Source: Bacillus sp. 165
GTDB taxonomy: Bacteria; Bacillota; Bacilli; Bacillales; Bacillaceae_G
Direction of reading: 5' to 3'
Length of the DNA stretch: 64,000 bases
Assembly (NCBI RefSeq): GCF_017742235.1
Contig: NZ_JAGHKQ010000003.1
Span: 62,001-126,000, forward strand
Numbering within the stretch: the stretch's first letter is position 1; every line of letters begins with the position of its first letter. A model generated the notes under the pieces. The model worked only from the letters and a program-made list of their open reading frames with translations. It was not told the DNA's origin and searched no databases. Shown here piece after piece: positions 7,426 to 17,589 of this stretch. The position numbers and the translations under genes were made by a program.

Positions 7426-8625
7426 CTATTTTACTTTCTCTCCTAAACCAACGATGACAGGAAGTGCTTTGTATCCATACACAAAGGCGCTCGGAACAAG
7501 CTGAAGCTCTTTTTGTGTATCGAGTTCCATGTTTGGAAAAGCCTTCAGCATCTCCGTAATACAAATTTTCGCTTCTAATCTAGCAAGCTGGGAGCCGAGA
7601 CAGAAATGAGCGCCGCTTCCGAATGAAATATGGTTATTAGAGGTGCGATGTATATTAAAAACATTAGGCCGTTCAAATACGGCTTCATCCCGGTTCGCAG
7701 ACCCGATCCAAGCCATTACTTCTTGTCCTTTCTTAAGATGCATCCCTTTCAGTTCTATATCTTCCGTGACGAAACGGTTCATGGCGTGAACAGGGGATCT
7801 GTAGCGAAGCGCTTCTTCAATGGCTGATGGTATCAATGCCGGGTTCTCATACAACTCCTCCAGAGCATCAGGGTGTTCAAACAACGTCAGCATTGTATTA
7901 GTCACAAGGTTAGTTGTTGTTTCGTTACCTGCGACGAGAAGGACAAGACAGAAGCTTAACAATTCTTCCATATTTAGTTTTTCTCCATCCACTTCTGCGG
8001 CAAGCAGAGTCGATACTAAATCATTTTTCGGCTCAAGCTTACGTTGGGAGACGATTTCTTGGAAATAGGAATATAATTCTAAAGTTGCTTTTCTTTGCTC
8101 TTCAAGCAGCTTTGTCATTTCTTCAGGTGCAAGGGATTGCGTACCAGATACTAAAACATTAGACCATTCTTTGAATTTGGCGCGGTCTTTACCCGGCACA
8201 CCTAGCATTTCCGCGATAACGATAACAGGGAGCGGATAGGCGATATCCTTTACTATATCAATCTCACCTTTTCCTTGAATTGCGGCAAGCAGTTCGTGTG
8301 TAACGGATGTAATGCGCGGTGCGAGCGCTTGAATGGCTTTCGGGGTGAAGGCTTGGCTGACAATGTTTCGGTATCTTCGATGAGTCGGCGGATCTAAATC
8401 TAGTAAGCTCGGGATCACTCCGTTACGATTTGAGCTGAAACGCTTATAATCTTGTAATACCATTTGCACATCCTCATGGAGAAACACATCCCAGCAATTG
8501 CGTACCGGATCAAATGCAACGGGAGAGTCCTTTCGCATTTTTTTATACCAATCGTAAGGTGAGTGTGCATCATTTAAGCCTTGCGGGCGTACAAACAATC
8601 CATAGCTTTGCCGCTGCTGTTCCAT
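7426..8625 (-). CDS. Cytochrome P450
   Basis: A 399-residue soluble class I bacterial P450. Visible landmarks: I-helix AGNETT at 232-237, ExxR at 271-274 (EALR), and the heme loop FGSGAHFCLG at 335-344 with Cys342 as the iron ligand. Length and the N-terminal YDWYKKMRKDSPVAFDP fit the CYP107/CYP109-like group common in Bacillus, which hydroxylate fatty acids, steroids or other lipids with a separate ferredoxin or flavodoxin; none is encoded nearby. The ATG at 8625 has AAAGGAGG in front. Substrate unknown. Confidence 0.92.
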   Translation of the reverse strand: MEQQRQSYGLFVRPQGLNDAHSPYDWYKKMRKDSPVAFDPVRNCWDVFLHEDVQMVLQDYKRFSSNRNGVIPSLLDLDPPTHRRYRNIVSQAFTPKAIQALAPRITSVTHELLAAIQGKGEIDIVKDIAYPLPVIVIAEMLGVPGKDRAKFKEWSNVLVSGTQSLAPEEMTKLLEEQRKATLELYSYFQEIVSQRKLEPKNDLVSTLLAAEVDGEKLNMEELLSFCLVLLVAGNETTTNLVTNTMLTLFEHPDALEELYENPALIPSAIEEALRYRSPVHAMNRFVTEDIELKGMHLKKGQEVMAWIGSANRDEAVFERPNVFNIHRTSNNHISFGSGAHFCLGSQLARLEAKICITEMLKAFPNMELDTQKELQLVPSAFVYGYKALPVIVGLGEKVK

Positions 8626-8664
8626 TCATATTCCTCCTTTATATATGAAAAACTATTTAGATAA

Positions 8665-8693
8665 AAGGCTCCCGAGTATTATTCGGGAGCCTT
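8665..8693 (-). terminator. Terminator of the aldehyde dehydrogenase gene
   Basis: AAGGCTCCCGA and TCGGGAGCCTT form an 11-bp stem; read leftward it ends in TTTTATCT, placing it after the dehydrogenase. Confidence 0.75.
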
Positions 8694-8697
8694 ATGA

Positions 8698-10182
8698 TTA
8701 GTTCATATTAATCCAAACGCTTTTTACTTCTGTATAGTTGTTTAATGCATAAGAGCCCATTTCACGTCCGATGCCGGATTGTTTATATCCTCCAAATGGA
8801 GAAGCTGCATCAAATGCATTATAGCAGTTCACCCAAACTGTTCCTGCACGCAGGCGGTTGGCGATATAGTGAGCATTCTTCACATTTTCTGTCCAAACAC
8901 CGGCAGCAAGACCATAATTGCTGTTGTTTGCACGGTTAATGACTTCATCTAAATCTTCAAACGGCATGGCAGCAATGACAGGTCCGAAAATTTCTTCCTT
9001 AGCGATAGTCATTTCGTCCTTTACAGCAGCAAATACAGTAGGAGAAACGAAATAGCCTTTATCAGACGGATTTGTTCCGCCCACTACAACTTCAGCACCT
9101 TCGTTTACGCCTTTTTCTATGTAGCCTAACACGCGGTTTTGCTGTTCCTGTGAAACGAGCGGTCCAATTTGCGTCTCAGGATTTATACCTGCACCTTGCT
9201 TTAAGTTCTTCGAATATAAAATAAGGTCTGCTACTACATTGTCGTACATCTTTTTCGGGATAAAGAGACGAGAGCCTGCACAGCAAACTTGGCCTTGATT
9301 AAACATAACGCCGGATAATGCGCCTGGAATGGCACGAGATAAATCAGCATCTGGTAAAATGATGTTCGGTGATTTTCCTCCGAGCTCAAGCGTAACGCGC
9401 TTTAATGTTTCGGAAGCTTGTCGCATGATTGTTTTTCCAACTTCCGTTGAGCCTGTAAAAGCAATTTTATCAACAAGCGGGTGGTTGACTAAAGCTTGTC
9501 CAGCAGTTTCGCCAAAGCCTGGTACGATGTTGATAACACCTTTTGGGAAGCCTGCTTCTTGAATAAGCTCAGCAAGATACAGAGCGGAAAGAGGAGTCTG
9601 TTCGGCAGGCTTTAACACTACCGTGCATCCTGTTGCCAATGCTGCTCCGAGCTTCCACATTGCCATTAAAAGAGGGAAGTTCCACGGAATAATTTGGCCG
9701 ACAACACCGACAGCTTCATGGCGTGTATAGTTGAAATAATCTCCGGCAACCGGGATTGTTTGACCGACAATTTTTGTTGTCCAGCCTGCGTAATAACGGA
9801 GGTGCTCAATCGCAAGCGGAAGGTCGGCATTAAGGGTTTCTTGAATCGGTTTACCATTGTCTAATGTTTCAAGCTGCGCAAGAGCTTCTTTGTGCTCTTC
9901 CATTAAATCAGCAAGCTTGTACATTAAGCGTCCGCGTTCGGCATTGCTTATTTTGGACCAAGGACCCTCATCGAATGCCAAACGAGCAGCAAGGACAGCT
10001 TTATTAATATCCTCACGACCGGCTTCCGAAACAACAGCTAATGTTTCACCTGTAGCAGGGTTAGGAGTTTTAAACGTTTTACCGGAAGCGCTTTCAACGA
10101 ATTCACCGTTGATAAACAGCTTTTTTGTACCTTTTAAAAACTGCTCTACTTTTTCGTGAATACTCACCGCTACTTGACTCAT
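8698..10182 (-). CDS. dhaS: NAD-dependent aldehyde dehydrogenase, DhaS type
   Basis: A 494-residue enzyme of the ALDH superfamily, oxidising aldehydes to acids in the cytosol. GSTEVGK at 244-250 is the nucleotide site, Glu266 in LELGGK the general base, and Cys300 in [10 protein letters not shown] the nucleophile. [15 protein letters not shown] near the C-terminus is the usual tetramer/substrate segment. Closest type is the DhaS/AldA betaine- and retinal-like group of Bacillus. Start at 10182 is set by AAGGGGG ahead of it. It is followed by the P450 on the same strand, but a terminator separates them. Confidence 0.92.
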   Translation of the reverse strand: MSQVAVSIHEKVEQFLKGTKKLFINGEFVESASGKTFKTPNPATGETLAVVSEAGREDINKAVLAARLAFDEGPWSKISNAERGRLMYKLADLMEEHKEALAQLETLDNGKPIQETLNADLPLAIEHLRYYAGWTTKIVGQTIPVAGDYFNYTRHEAVGVVGQIIPWNFPLLMAMWKLGAALATGCTVVLKPAEQTPLSALYLAELIQEAGFPKGVINIVPGFGETAGQALVNHPLVDKIAFTGSTEVGKTIMRQASETLKRVTLELGGKSPNIILPDADLSRAIPGALSGVMFNQGQVCCAGSRLFIPKKMYDNVVADLILYSKNLKQGAGINPETQIGPLVSQEQQNRVLGYIEKGVNEGAEVVVGGTNPSDKGYFVSPTVFAAVKDEMTIAKEEIFGPVIAAMPFEDLDEVINRANNSNYGLAAGVWTENVKNAHYIANRLRAGTVWVNCYNAFDAASPFGGYKQSGIGREMGSYALNNYTEVKSVWINMN

Positions 10183-10347
10183 TACAATACCCCCTTAATA
10201 ATTGTTAAAGAATGGAACAGTTATTCATCCCAACCCAATAATATACTTAATATTAAGAAAATTCAAATTTCATTTCTGTTACAATTGTTAAAATTTATGT
10301 AATAGAATCTAGGAGGACAGGGGAATGTAAGAGAGGGAGGTGTTAGA

Positions 10348-10482
10348 ATGGGAAAAAAAGTGAAAAAAGATCCGTCCAGAGCGAAGCTTGGTTCGTCACA
10401 GGTAGAAGGACAAGGAACGACAAACACAGAAACGGGAAGTGTAGAAGCCCCATCTTCTCGTCATAAGCAAAAGCAATCGTAG
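10348..10482 (+). CDS. YuzL family small protein
   Basis: A 44-residue basic, Gly/Ser/Thr-rich protein: KKDPSRAKLGSSQVEGQGTT followed by TETGSVEAPSSRHKQKQ. The K-DPS-A-L-S-VEGQGTT-TETGS pattern is what I remember of YuzL-type proteins of spore formers, of unknown and perhaps spore-related role. A GGGAGG site precedes ATG 10348 and a terminator follows the stop. Divergent from dhaS. Confidence 0.65.
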   Translation: MGKKVKKDPSRAKLGSSQVEGQGTTNTETGSVEAPSSRHKQKQS

Positions 10483-10508
10483 ACTCACAGATTTTCTGTG
10501 AGTTTTTA
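10483..10508 (+). terminator. Terminator of the YuzL-like gene
   Basis: ACTCACAG (10483-10490) pairs with CTGTGAGT (10496-10503), then TTTT. Confidence 0.75.
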
Positions 10509-10865
10509 TGTTATAGTGTTAGAAAGGAACAGAAAGCCGAATGAAAGGGCGAATCAGAAATCAGATTCATTGTGGTTAAGGTAGCGTGTATGCATGTGAT
10601 CGATGTTTTAAATGATGAGTTCTTATATTGTTGCAATGTAGGTTTGCGAGGTGCAATATGAGAAATGCTTGTAGATGTAAATCCTCTCTAATTTATCGAA
10701 AACACTAACTGCTACACGGTACAAAAAATGGAGTTCATATAACATCTTTAAGTAGAAAAATTAAAAGAAACAAGAAGTAAGTACAGAGCAATCGTATACT
10801 CACTTCTTATTCATTCTTCTTATTATTTGTTCATAATAAATAATAAGAAGAATTTGATGTGGTAA
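10509..10865. other. Intergenic region with one AT-rich hairpin
   Basis: No coding sequence was found. The only clear structure is a perfect 16-bp inverted repeat, ATTCTTCTTATTATTT at 10813-10828 with its complement at 10838-10853. It lies just past the stop of the leftward lipase-like gene and may be its terminator. Confidence 0.5.
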
Positions 10866-11747
10866 TTATTTTTTTACAGCTTCTAGCTTTTCCTTTATTT
10901 CGATATTATTCATATGGCACCATACTTGGAACAAGCCTGCAGCAATGCGCTCAGCCACGTCTGTATCTCCTAAATATTGAGTATGAGATGCTGGATTCCA
11001 GCTTGTAAGTATGTTTCCTACATTTACTTCAATATCTTCGTGTACCGCTTGTTCGTATTCATCACTTATTATTTTTAATGGATATCCTAAAATATCATCC
11101 TTGTCATAGAAATTTACCCACTCACCCTTTAGATTGGGGTGTTTAACCTTCATTTCTGGTGCGGGAACAACAATAGGATTATTCAGACCATTCTCATATC
11201 GTAAGCTCCATAAGGGCAGTGTTGTACCAAGTGTATAGAATAAAGACAGGGTTTCCCCCTTTTCTAAAGCAGTATCTTTACCTGTCTCTCTTTTGGCTTG
11301 TAGGTCATAGAAATAGTTGCTGGCGATAACTGAACCTAAACTATGGGAGATCACGCATAAAGGTACATCCGGTCCTGCCCATTGGGATAGATTTTTAAGA
11401 GTCTCTCCGAATGCTTGATGAACGCGTCTGTAGTTGTCTCTACCTCCTTCGACAGGCTGGTAGGCGATTGCATCTGCCATATAGCTAATGACTAACTGAC
11501 GGAGCTTTGAATAATCTAAGCCCTTCTGCAGTACTGCTTTTTCAAACAGCTTATCTTCCCTAGGTTGGAATACGTTCTCCCAATTCACAAATTCTGTGAA
11601 AATTTGAGAGGAAGGATCATCTGTGTAGGGCTTAATTTTTTGTTTAAAATACTTTTCTATTAATTCTCTTGTTTTCTTTTTATCTATGAAATTTCTATCA
11701 TGACCTATCCCATGAATAATAGCAATGGCAATGGGCTTTTTTTTCAT
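10866..11747 (-). CDS. Lipase-like alpha/beta hydrolase
   Basis: A 293-residue protein with the alpha/beta hydrolase start PIAIAIIHGIGHDRN (oxyanion HG) and a nucleophile elbow SHSLGS at 134-139, Ser136 being the likely nucleophile; the usual first Gly is Ser. The C-terminal NPASHTQYLGDTDVAERIA may hold the catalytic histidine (SHTQY). No signal peptide, so cytosolic. ATG 11747 has AAGGAGAG in front, better than the longer reading that begins at 11783. Substrate unknown; could be an esterase/lipase or a thioesterase. Confidence 0.7.
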   Translation of the reverse strand: MKKKPIAIAIIHGIGHDRNFIDKKKTRELIEKYFKQKIKPYTDDPSSQIFTEFVNWENVFQPREDKLFEKAVLQKGLDYSKLRQLVISYMADAIAYQPVEGGRDNYRRVHQAFGETLKNLSQWAGPDVPLCVISHSLGSVIASNYFYDLQAKRETGKDTALEKGETLSLFYTLGTTLPLWSLRYENGLNNPIVVPAPEMKVKHPNLKGEWVNFYDKDDILGYPLKIISDEYEQAVHEDIEVNVGNILTSWNPASHTQYLGDTDVAERIAAGLFQVWCHMNNIEIKEKLEAVKK

Positions 11748-11783
11748 ATTATTTCTCTCCTTAGGTAACTGAGAGCGTGTCAA

Positions 11784-12618
11784 ATCAGCTCAGTTACAAC
11801 ATTGTTTTTATGATGAAGATTTGTTCTATTCTATATAAATCTCGTTTGATATTTCGACATGTAGGTCTATCAAATTAGGATAGTATGTAGGAGTATTGGA
11901 CCGATTAATCAGTCGGAAAATTAGCTTACACTTATATGAATTAGTCTGAAACGAGAAAGTGGGTATTGATAGATTTTAAGAGAAGTAAATATTTTTCCTC
12001 TATTTGTTTACCGAAGGGTGTGTGATCTTGTACTATGCCTCTAATATTCTTATTCAAATCGATAGAACTGACTTGTAGTTTCGACTGATGATTCTGAAGT
12101 AGTTATGTTATGAATTTACCGTTACCCTCCATCACATACGTCAATCTTAAGCCTAAATATCTTTGCATTTCTACAAAAGGGAAGCATTATGAAGTCATAT
12201 AATGAAATCACCTCTCTTAGAAAAATAATTTGATGTAAAGTAATATATTACATTTAATGGATAAAAAAACCTGCTTATTTATATCGTTGTATTAGATTAA
12301 AAAATTTAATAGAACATTCAATTCTCTATCTTTCATTCCAATTATGTTTTGCTGCATAAATCATGACTTTTACACACATTGACTTAGTATACAAAACTTA
12401 TTCATCTTCAACACTATATATCGAAAGTAAAAGTCAGTTATATAAATATCGACCTCAAGAATATTAAGCAGCCCTCCATACACAGGGAATCTGATAGGCA
12501 AACAAAAACAAAACTTTTCATTTATTGATTCAGAGAGTTTGAAAGTCGAAATGACATTATCAAAATAGACAAATTACATATGTCCAAGCAGTGGCCGTCT
12601 CCATATACTGTATAGTTA
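11784..12618. other. About 830 bp with no recognisable gene
   Basis: Both strands are broken by frequent stops and no family motif was recognised. It is AT-rich. It may be decayed coding sequence, but nothing in it supports a particular gene. Confidence 0.5.
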
Positions 12619-12642
12619 TTGCAAAATGGAGGAGCTAAAGCT

Positions 12643-12852
12643 GTGGATCAACTATACCGATTAATTGGTAAGCCTGTCGGGATTTCCCTGCGAAACGGAA
12701 AAGGTGTGTCAGGTGTTTTATGTGATGTGAAAGGAAACTATGTATACGTATTAGACTATTTGTACGACCAGCAGTTTGCTACCTTTAAGTATGGATTTAA
12801 TGAAATTCAAAACATATACCACTTTCCTTCCTGCCGTTCTGAAAGAAGCTAA
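12643..12852 (+). CDS. Small LSm-like protein
   Basis: A 69-residue protein starting at GTG 12643, eight bases after GGAGGAG; an upstream TTG at 12619 has no ribosome site. The sequence LIGKPVGISLRNGKGVSG, then VLCDVKGNYVYVLDY, is a short beta-barrel pattern like the DUF2642/LSm-type small proteins of spore formers, some of which are spore-associated. The C-terminus SCRSERS is free. Function unknown. A terminator follows within 10 bases. Confidence 0.6.
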   Translation: MDQLYRLIGKPVGISLRNGKGVSGVLCDVKGNYVYVLDYLYDQQFATFKYGFNEIQNIYHFPSCRSERS

Positions 12853-12858
12853 AACTGT

Positions 12859-12887
12859 AAGAGACAATGAATCCATTGTCTCTTTTT
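12859..12887 (+). terminator. Terminator after the LSm-like gene
   Basis: AAGAGACAATG pairs with CATTGTCTCTT over a 4-nt loop, followed by T run. Confidence 0.85.
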
Positions 12888-12954
12888 TCTTTATGAACCA
12901 ATGATATTGTCCCAGGGTACTATAATAAGTAAAAGCAGGAGAGGAACGTTTGTT

Positions 12955-14472
12955 ATGAAGGAATCTAAAGAAGATTTTATACGAAAAGAAGGAAATGCTT
13001 TTCCGGGAGCAACGTATGCCAAGCATTTGCTTGAACATGTATTTTTGCTGCAGAGGGATCATTTATCGTCCGTTATGTTTGATGTTCATCGCGCTCATAC
13101 GGTGATGCTTTTAGAGGCGGATATCATTGATATAGAGGAGGCAGGATGTATTTTACAAGGCCTTGATACAGTTTCTAAAATACAGATTAGCTCTTTGCAA
13201 TATGATTCGGAATATGAAGATTTGTTTTTTTTACTGGAACAAAAAATAGGGGAAGAAATTGGGCATGATCTGGCAGGGAATATGCATATTGCGAAAAGCC
13301 GAAATGATATGGGAGTTACGATGTACCGCATGGTGCTGCGGAAGTATATGTTAGAATTGGCAAACAGTACGTTAGGTCTTGCGGAAGCTGTACTACATCA
13401 AGCAGAAGAACAGAAAGATACTATAATACCCGCGTATACTCATACTCAGCCTGCTCAGCCTATTACTCTCGGACATTATTTATTAGCTGTGTTTGATGGG
13501 CTAATGAGAGATATAGAGAGGCTATTGCGGGCGTTTAAAACAGTAAATCTATCGCCACTTGGCGCCGCAGCTTTATCTACAACTGGCTTTCCTATTAATA
13601 GAGAGAGGACTGCAGAATTGTTGGGGTTTGATGGGGTGGTGGAAAATTCTTATGATGCGATTGCAGGAGGAGATTATTTAGTAGAGGGGGCTACAGCTGT
13701 TCTCTCCTTGATGACAAATACAGGCAGGTGGATTCAAGATTTTCTGTTATATGTAACGAAGGAGTTTAACGCTATCTCTATAGCTGACCCATATGTTCAA
13801 ATAAGCAGCATTATGCCGCAAAAAAGAAATCCTGTTTCAGTTGAGCATTCCCGGGCGCTAGCGAGCAGTTCAGCGGGTGAAGCATTAACGGTTCTTCATA
13901 TGATTCACAATACACCCTTTGGAGATATCGTAGATACAGAAGATGATTTGCAGCCTCATTTATATAGAAGCTATGAAAAAGCAAATCGTGTCGTGCTGTT
14001 AATGAATGCTGTGATTCGAACGATGAATGTAAATAAGGAAATGTTACATGAACGAGCTGCAAAGCATTGCATTACTATCACAGAGCTTGCCGATGTATTG
14101 GCAAGGGATAAGCATATTCCATTTCGCACTGCTCATAAACTGGCAGGAGAAGTTGCGAAAGCATGCACTAACAAGCAATGTGAGCTGTATGAATTATCAG
14201 CTGCCGAAGTCAATCAGCTCTTGGAACGATATGCATCTAGTACATTAACAGATTGTGAGTGGAAGGATATTATCTCGCCAGATGTATTTGTCAGCCGCCG
14301 AAGTGTTAGGGGCGGACCGAACATACAGGAAGCAGAGCGGATGATTATAGAACGGAACAAGACAATGCAAGAAGCCCGGCACACTCTGGAACAAGCAGGG
14401 CAAAATATAAAAAAAGCAAACAATACTCTTATTGCTAGAATTCAAGAAATTATAAAAGAACAGCACCCATAA
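12955..14472 (+). CDS. Argininosuccinate lyase-like protein of the fumarase/aspartase superfamily
   Basis: A 505-residue protein. The superfamily signature SSIMPQKRNP is at 284-293 with the catalytic serine loop; HIAKSRNDMG at 111-120 and YTHTQPAQP at 161-169 match argininosuccinate lyase regions, and FRTAHKLAGEVAKAC matches the C-terminal ASL domain. It is some 45 residues longer than housekeeping ArgH, with a charged helical tail, and argG is not adjacent, so it may act on another substrate or be a second ArgH. ATG 12955 is preferred: a TATAAT box at 12921-12926 places transcription after the longer start at 12901. AGGAGAGG lies upstream. Confidence 0.8.
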   Translation: MKESKEDFIRKEGNAFPGATYAKHLLEHVFLLQRDHLSSVMFDVHRAHTVMLLEADIIDIEEAGCILQGLDTVSKIQISSLQYDSEYEDLFFLLEQKIGEEIGHDLAGNMHIAKSRNDMGVTMYRMVLRKYMLELANSTLGLAEAVLHQAEEQKDTIIPAYTHTQPAQPITLGHYLLAVFDGLMRDIERLLRAFKTVNLSPLGAAALSTTGFPINRERTAELLGFDGVVENSYDAIAGGDYLVEGATAVLSLMTNTGRWIQDFLLYVTKEFNAISIADPYVQISSIMPQKRNPVSVEHSRALASSSAGEALTVLHMIHNTPFGDIVDTEDDLQPHLYRSYEKANRVVLLMNAVIRTMNVNKEMLHERAAKHCITITELADVLARDKHIPFRTAHKLAGEVAKACTNKQCELYELSAAEVNQLLERYASSTLTDCEWKDIISPDVFVSRRSVRGGPNIQEAERMIIERNKTMQEARHTLEQAGQNIKKANNTLIARIQEIIKEQHP

Positions 14473-14489
14473 TAGGGTGCAGTTCTTTT
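14456..14489 (+). terminator. Terminator of the ArgH-like gene
   Basis: AAAGAAC-A-GCACCC and GGGTGC-A-GTTCTTT form a hairpin with one internal mismatch, ending in TTTT. Confidence 0.75.
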
Positions 14490-14641
14490 ATGTGATTAAA
14501 AATTCTCTCTGCTGAATTTTCTTTATAAAAGCTGTATCTTTTCATAAAATCAGCTTGTGATAGCAGATGAAATCGGTTACACTGAGATTGTCTTATTTCA
14601 CTAACTGAAGAAAGTCAGAACAGATGGAGGGGCACACCCCA

Positions 14642-15883
14642 TTGCATCAATTTCGCAAAGGCAGCAAAGAACTAATAAAGGATATGAATCGCTATATTGT
14701 GCTAGACCATATTCGCAGGCACGGTCCAAGCAGCCGCTCAGATATCGCCAAGAAAACAAAGATAGGCATGTCTACATTAACAAATATTACAGAAGAGTTT
14801 TTGCAGGCTAATCTCCTGATTGAGGCAGGAACTGTGCATTCAACAGGAGGAAGAAAACCTGTGCTGCTGCAGCTGAACAGCGAGTATGGATATACATTTG
14901 GTATAAAAATTGAGGAAGAAAATATTCGGATTGCATTGACAAACTTACATGTGAAAATTGTCCATCAGCATGAAGCTGCTTTCCCAAAAGGAAGTGATCC
15001 GGAGTTTGTTATAAACATGATTGTGATGGAAGTGCACCGTATATTGAAAAGGTACGAGCTATCATTGCAGCATTGTTTAGGCATCGGACTTGCGGTTTCT
15101 GGTCTCATTAATCGTGAAACGGGTGTTATCGTTCGTTCTACATTACTGGGCTGGAAAAACGTTTCAATCTGTGAATACATTAGCGGGCAGCTGGATAGGA
15201 TTCCCGTTTTTATCGATAAAAATATAAATGCTTATACTTTGGCAGAATGTTGGTTTGGTATCGGAAAGAAGTTCTCAGATTTTGTTTGCGTATCGGTTGG
15301 AGCAGGAGTAGGGTTATCCTTAGTCCTGCAGGGTGATTTGTATTATGGCAACTTTGGCGGCGCTGGAGAGTTTGGACATACAATTGTTCAGATGAATGGC
15401 TATCCGTGTCATTGCGGACAGAACGGATGCTTAGAAATGTACGCCTCTGAACATTATTTTACTAATGAAGGTCCGCTGTTAAAAGATCAATACGAGAGTA
15501 CTCTTATTACAGAGTATACCTTTGATGGCGTTTGGCAAGCGTTTGCGCAAAAGGACCGATTGGCCCAGCATTTATTACAAAAATTAGGCGTTCATTTAGG
15601 ATATGGAATCGTTAACATTATCAACAGCTTAAATCCGAAAAAGATTGTACTTATCGGTGAGGGAATGAAATATCAATCAGCCTTCCTGCCGTATGCAATG
15701 GAAACAGCTGAGAACAATTTTTTTGCAGCGGCAAATCTCAATACGGAAATTGCCGTATCGGAGCTCGGAGATGATTCGTGGCTGCAAGGAGCAGCATTGC
15801 TGGCGATGGAACAATTATTTCATGTTCCAATATATGAAAAACAGAAAGATAGGAGAGGGTCAGTATGGGACAAACATTCATAA
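14642..15883 (+). CDS. ROK family transcriptional regulator of the alpha-glucosidase operon
   Basis: A 413-residue NagC/XylR-type regulator. A winged helix-turn-helix covers about residues 14-62 (SRSDIAKKTKIGMSTLTNIT). The zinc motif CHCGQNGCLE is at 256-265. In the sugar-binding half the kinase aspartate is replaced: IDKNINA at 191-197 where kinases have ND, which fits a sugar-sensing repressor without kinase activity. TTG 14642 sits nine bases after GGAGGGG and is preferred over ATG 14624, which has only a weak site. The end overlaps the first glucosidase by 19 nt, so it probably senses a product of these enzymes and controls its own operon. Confidence 0.85.
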   Translation: MHQFRKGSKELIKDMNRYIVLDHIRRHGPSSRSDIAKKTKIGMSTLTNITEEFLQANLLIEAGTVHSTGGRKPVLLQLNSEYGYTFGIKIEEENIRIALTNLHVKIVHQHEAAFPKGSDPEFVINMIVMEVHRILKRYELSLQHCLGIGLAVSGLINRETGVIVRSTLLGWKNVSICEYISGQLDRIPVFIDKNINAYTLAECWFGIGKKFSDFVCVSVGAGVGLSLVLQGDLYYGNFGGAGEFGHTIVQMNGYPCHCGQNGCLEMYASEHYFTNEGPLLKDQYESTLITEYTFDGVWQAFAQKDRLAQHLLQKLGVHLGYGIVNIINSLNPKKIVLIGEGMKYQSAFLPYAMETAENNFFAAANLNTEIAVSELGDDSWLQGAALLAMEQLFHVPIYEKQKDRRGSVWDKHS

Positions 15884-17559
15884 AAGAAAATCAAGAATGG
15901 TGGAAAACAGGTACCGTATATCAAATCTATCCTCGCAGCTTTATGGATTCTAACGGAGATGGAATCGGAGATATTAAGGGTATTATTTCTAAGCTCGATT
16001 ATTTGCAAAAGCTTGGAGTTGGAGTCATTTGGCTCAGCCCGGTGTACGACTCTCCAAATGATGATAATGGCTATGATATTCGCGACTATGAGGCAATTAT
16101 GGAAGAGTTTGGCACGATGGATGAATTTGATAGCATGCTCGAGGAAATTCATAAACGCGGCATGAAGCTCATTATGGATTTGGTTGTGAATCATACTTCT
16201 GATGAGCATAAATGGTTCGTTGAATCTAAAAAAGGCAAAGATAACCCGTATCGTGACTACTACATTTGGCGTCCGGGTAAGGATGGCAAGGAACCAAATA
16301 ATTGGGGCTCTGTATTTAGCGGCTCAGCATGGGAATATGATGCAGCAACAGACGAGTATTTTCTTCATCTTTTTTCTCGCAAGCAGCCGGATTTAAATTG
16401 GGAAAATCCGAAAGTGCGTGAAGAAGTGTACAGTATGATGCGCTTTTGGCTCGATAAAGGAATCGATGGATTCCGAATGGATGTTATCAATTTAATTTCC
16501 AAGGTACCAGAACTTCCTGATGCAGAAGTTGGAGAAGGACAGCGATATGGAGATGGCGGCAAATACTATGTGAATGGTCCGCGCATTCATGAGTTTTTAC
16601 AGGAAATGAACAAAGAAGTACTCTCCAAATATAATATTATGACGGTGGGCGAAATGCCTGGTGCTTCGCCTCAAGATGCTATTTCATATACAAACCAGAA
16701 CCGACATGAAGTGAATATGATTTTCACATTTGAGCATATGGATTTGGACAGTGCTCCAGGCGGAAAATGGAATGTCAAGCCATTGCAGCTCCTGGATTTA
16801 AAGGATAATTTGACGAAGTGGCAAACAGAGCTTCACAGTAAGGGATGGAACAGTCTGTATTGGAACAATCACGATCAGCCGCGTATTGTCTCCCGCTTCG
16901 GCAATGATAAAGAATTTCGTGTGGAGTCGGCAAAAATGCTGGCTACGTGCTTGCATATGATGCAAGGGACACCATATATTTACCAAGGCGAAGAAATTGG
17001 GATGACAAATGTGCAATTTTCACAGTTATCGGATTATCGCGACATTGAAACGTTGAATATGTATAAAGAGCGGATTGCAGCTGGGTATACACATGAACAA
17101 ATTATGAATTCTATTTATATAAAAGGACGGGATAATGCTCGAACACCGATGCAATGGGATGATTCCATGCACGGCGGCTTCACAACAGGTGAGCCGTGGA
17201 TTCAAATCAATCCGCGATACAAGGAAGTCAATGTGGAAAAAGCATTACAGGATGAAGATTCAATTTTTTACTATTATCAAAAGCTGATCCAGCTTCGAAA
17301 AGAACTGCCAATTATTACGGAGGGCGAGTATCGTTTGCTTCATAGAGAGCATGAAGCTATATATACGTATGAGCGGAATTGGAACGATGAAAAATTAATT
17401 GTTCTTTGCAACTTTAGCTCTGATGTGCAAACGCTGAATGATCAGGCGCTTAGTGATCAGATCAAGCAAGCAGAGATCGTAATCAGAAATTATGAGACGC
17501 AAGAAAATGAGGGTATTACATTAAGACCTTATGAAGCCGTTGTTTATTATAAAAAATAA
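15865..17559 (+). CDS. malL: GH13 oligo-1,6-glucosidase
   Basis: A 564-residue cytosolic GH13 subfamily 31 alpha-glucosidase. Nucleophile Asp206 in GFRMDVIN, acid/base Glu263 in VGEM, and transition-state Asp337 in NNHDQ. The Val right after the nucleophile (MDV) is the residue linked in this family to alpha-1,6 (isomaltose-type) specificity. Translation is coupled to the ROK gene (19-nt overlap) with AGGAGAGGG in front. It would release glucose from imported isomaltose or related sugars; no sugar transporter is in the operon. Confidence 0.92.
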   Translation: MGQTFIKENQEWWKTGTVYQIYPRSFMDSNGDGIGDIKGIISKLDYLQKLGVGVIWLSPVYDSPNDDNGYDIRDYEAIMEEFGTMDEFDSMLEEIHKRGMKLIMDLVVNHTSDEHKWFVESKKGKDNPYRDYYIWRPGKDGKEPNNWGSVFSGSAWEYDAATDEYFLHLFSRKQPDLNWENPKVREEVYSMMRFWLDKGIDGFRMDVINLISKVPELPDAEVGEGQRYGDGGKYYVNGPRIHEFLQEMNKEVLSKYNIMTVGEMPGASPQDAISYTNQNRHEVNMIFTFEHMDLDSAPGGKWNVKPLQLLDLKDNLTKWQTELHSKGWNSLYWNNHDQPRIVSRFGNDKEFRVESAKMLATCLHMMQGTPYIYQGEEIGMTNVQFSQLSDYRDIETLNMYKERIAAGYTHEQIMNSIYIKGRDNARTPMQWDDSMHGGFTTGEPWIQINPRYKEVNVEKALQDEDSIFYYYQKLIQLRKELPIITEGEYRLLHREHEAIYTYERNWNDEKLIVLCNFSSDVQTLNDQALSDQIKQAEIVIRNYETQENEGITLRPYEAVVYYKK

Positions 17560-17589
17560 AGTACAGTCGTTGTAAAAGGAGAAAATGGC

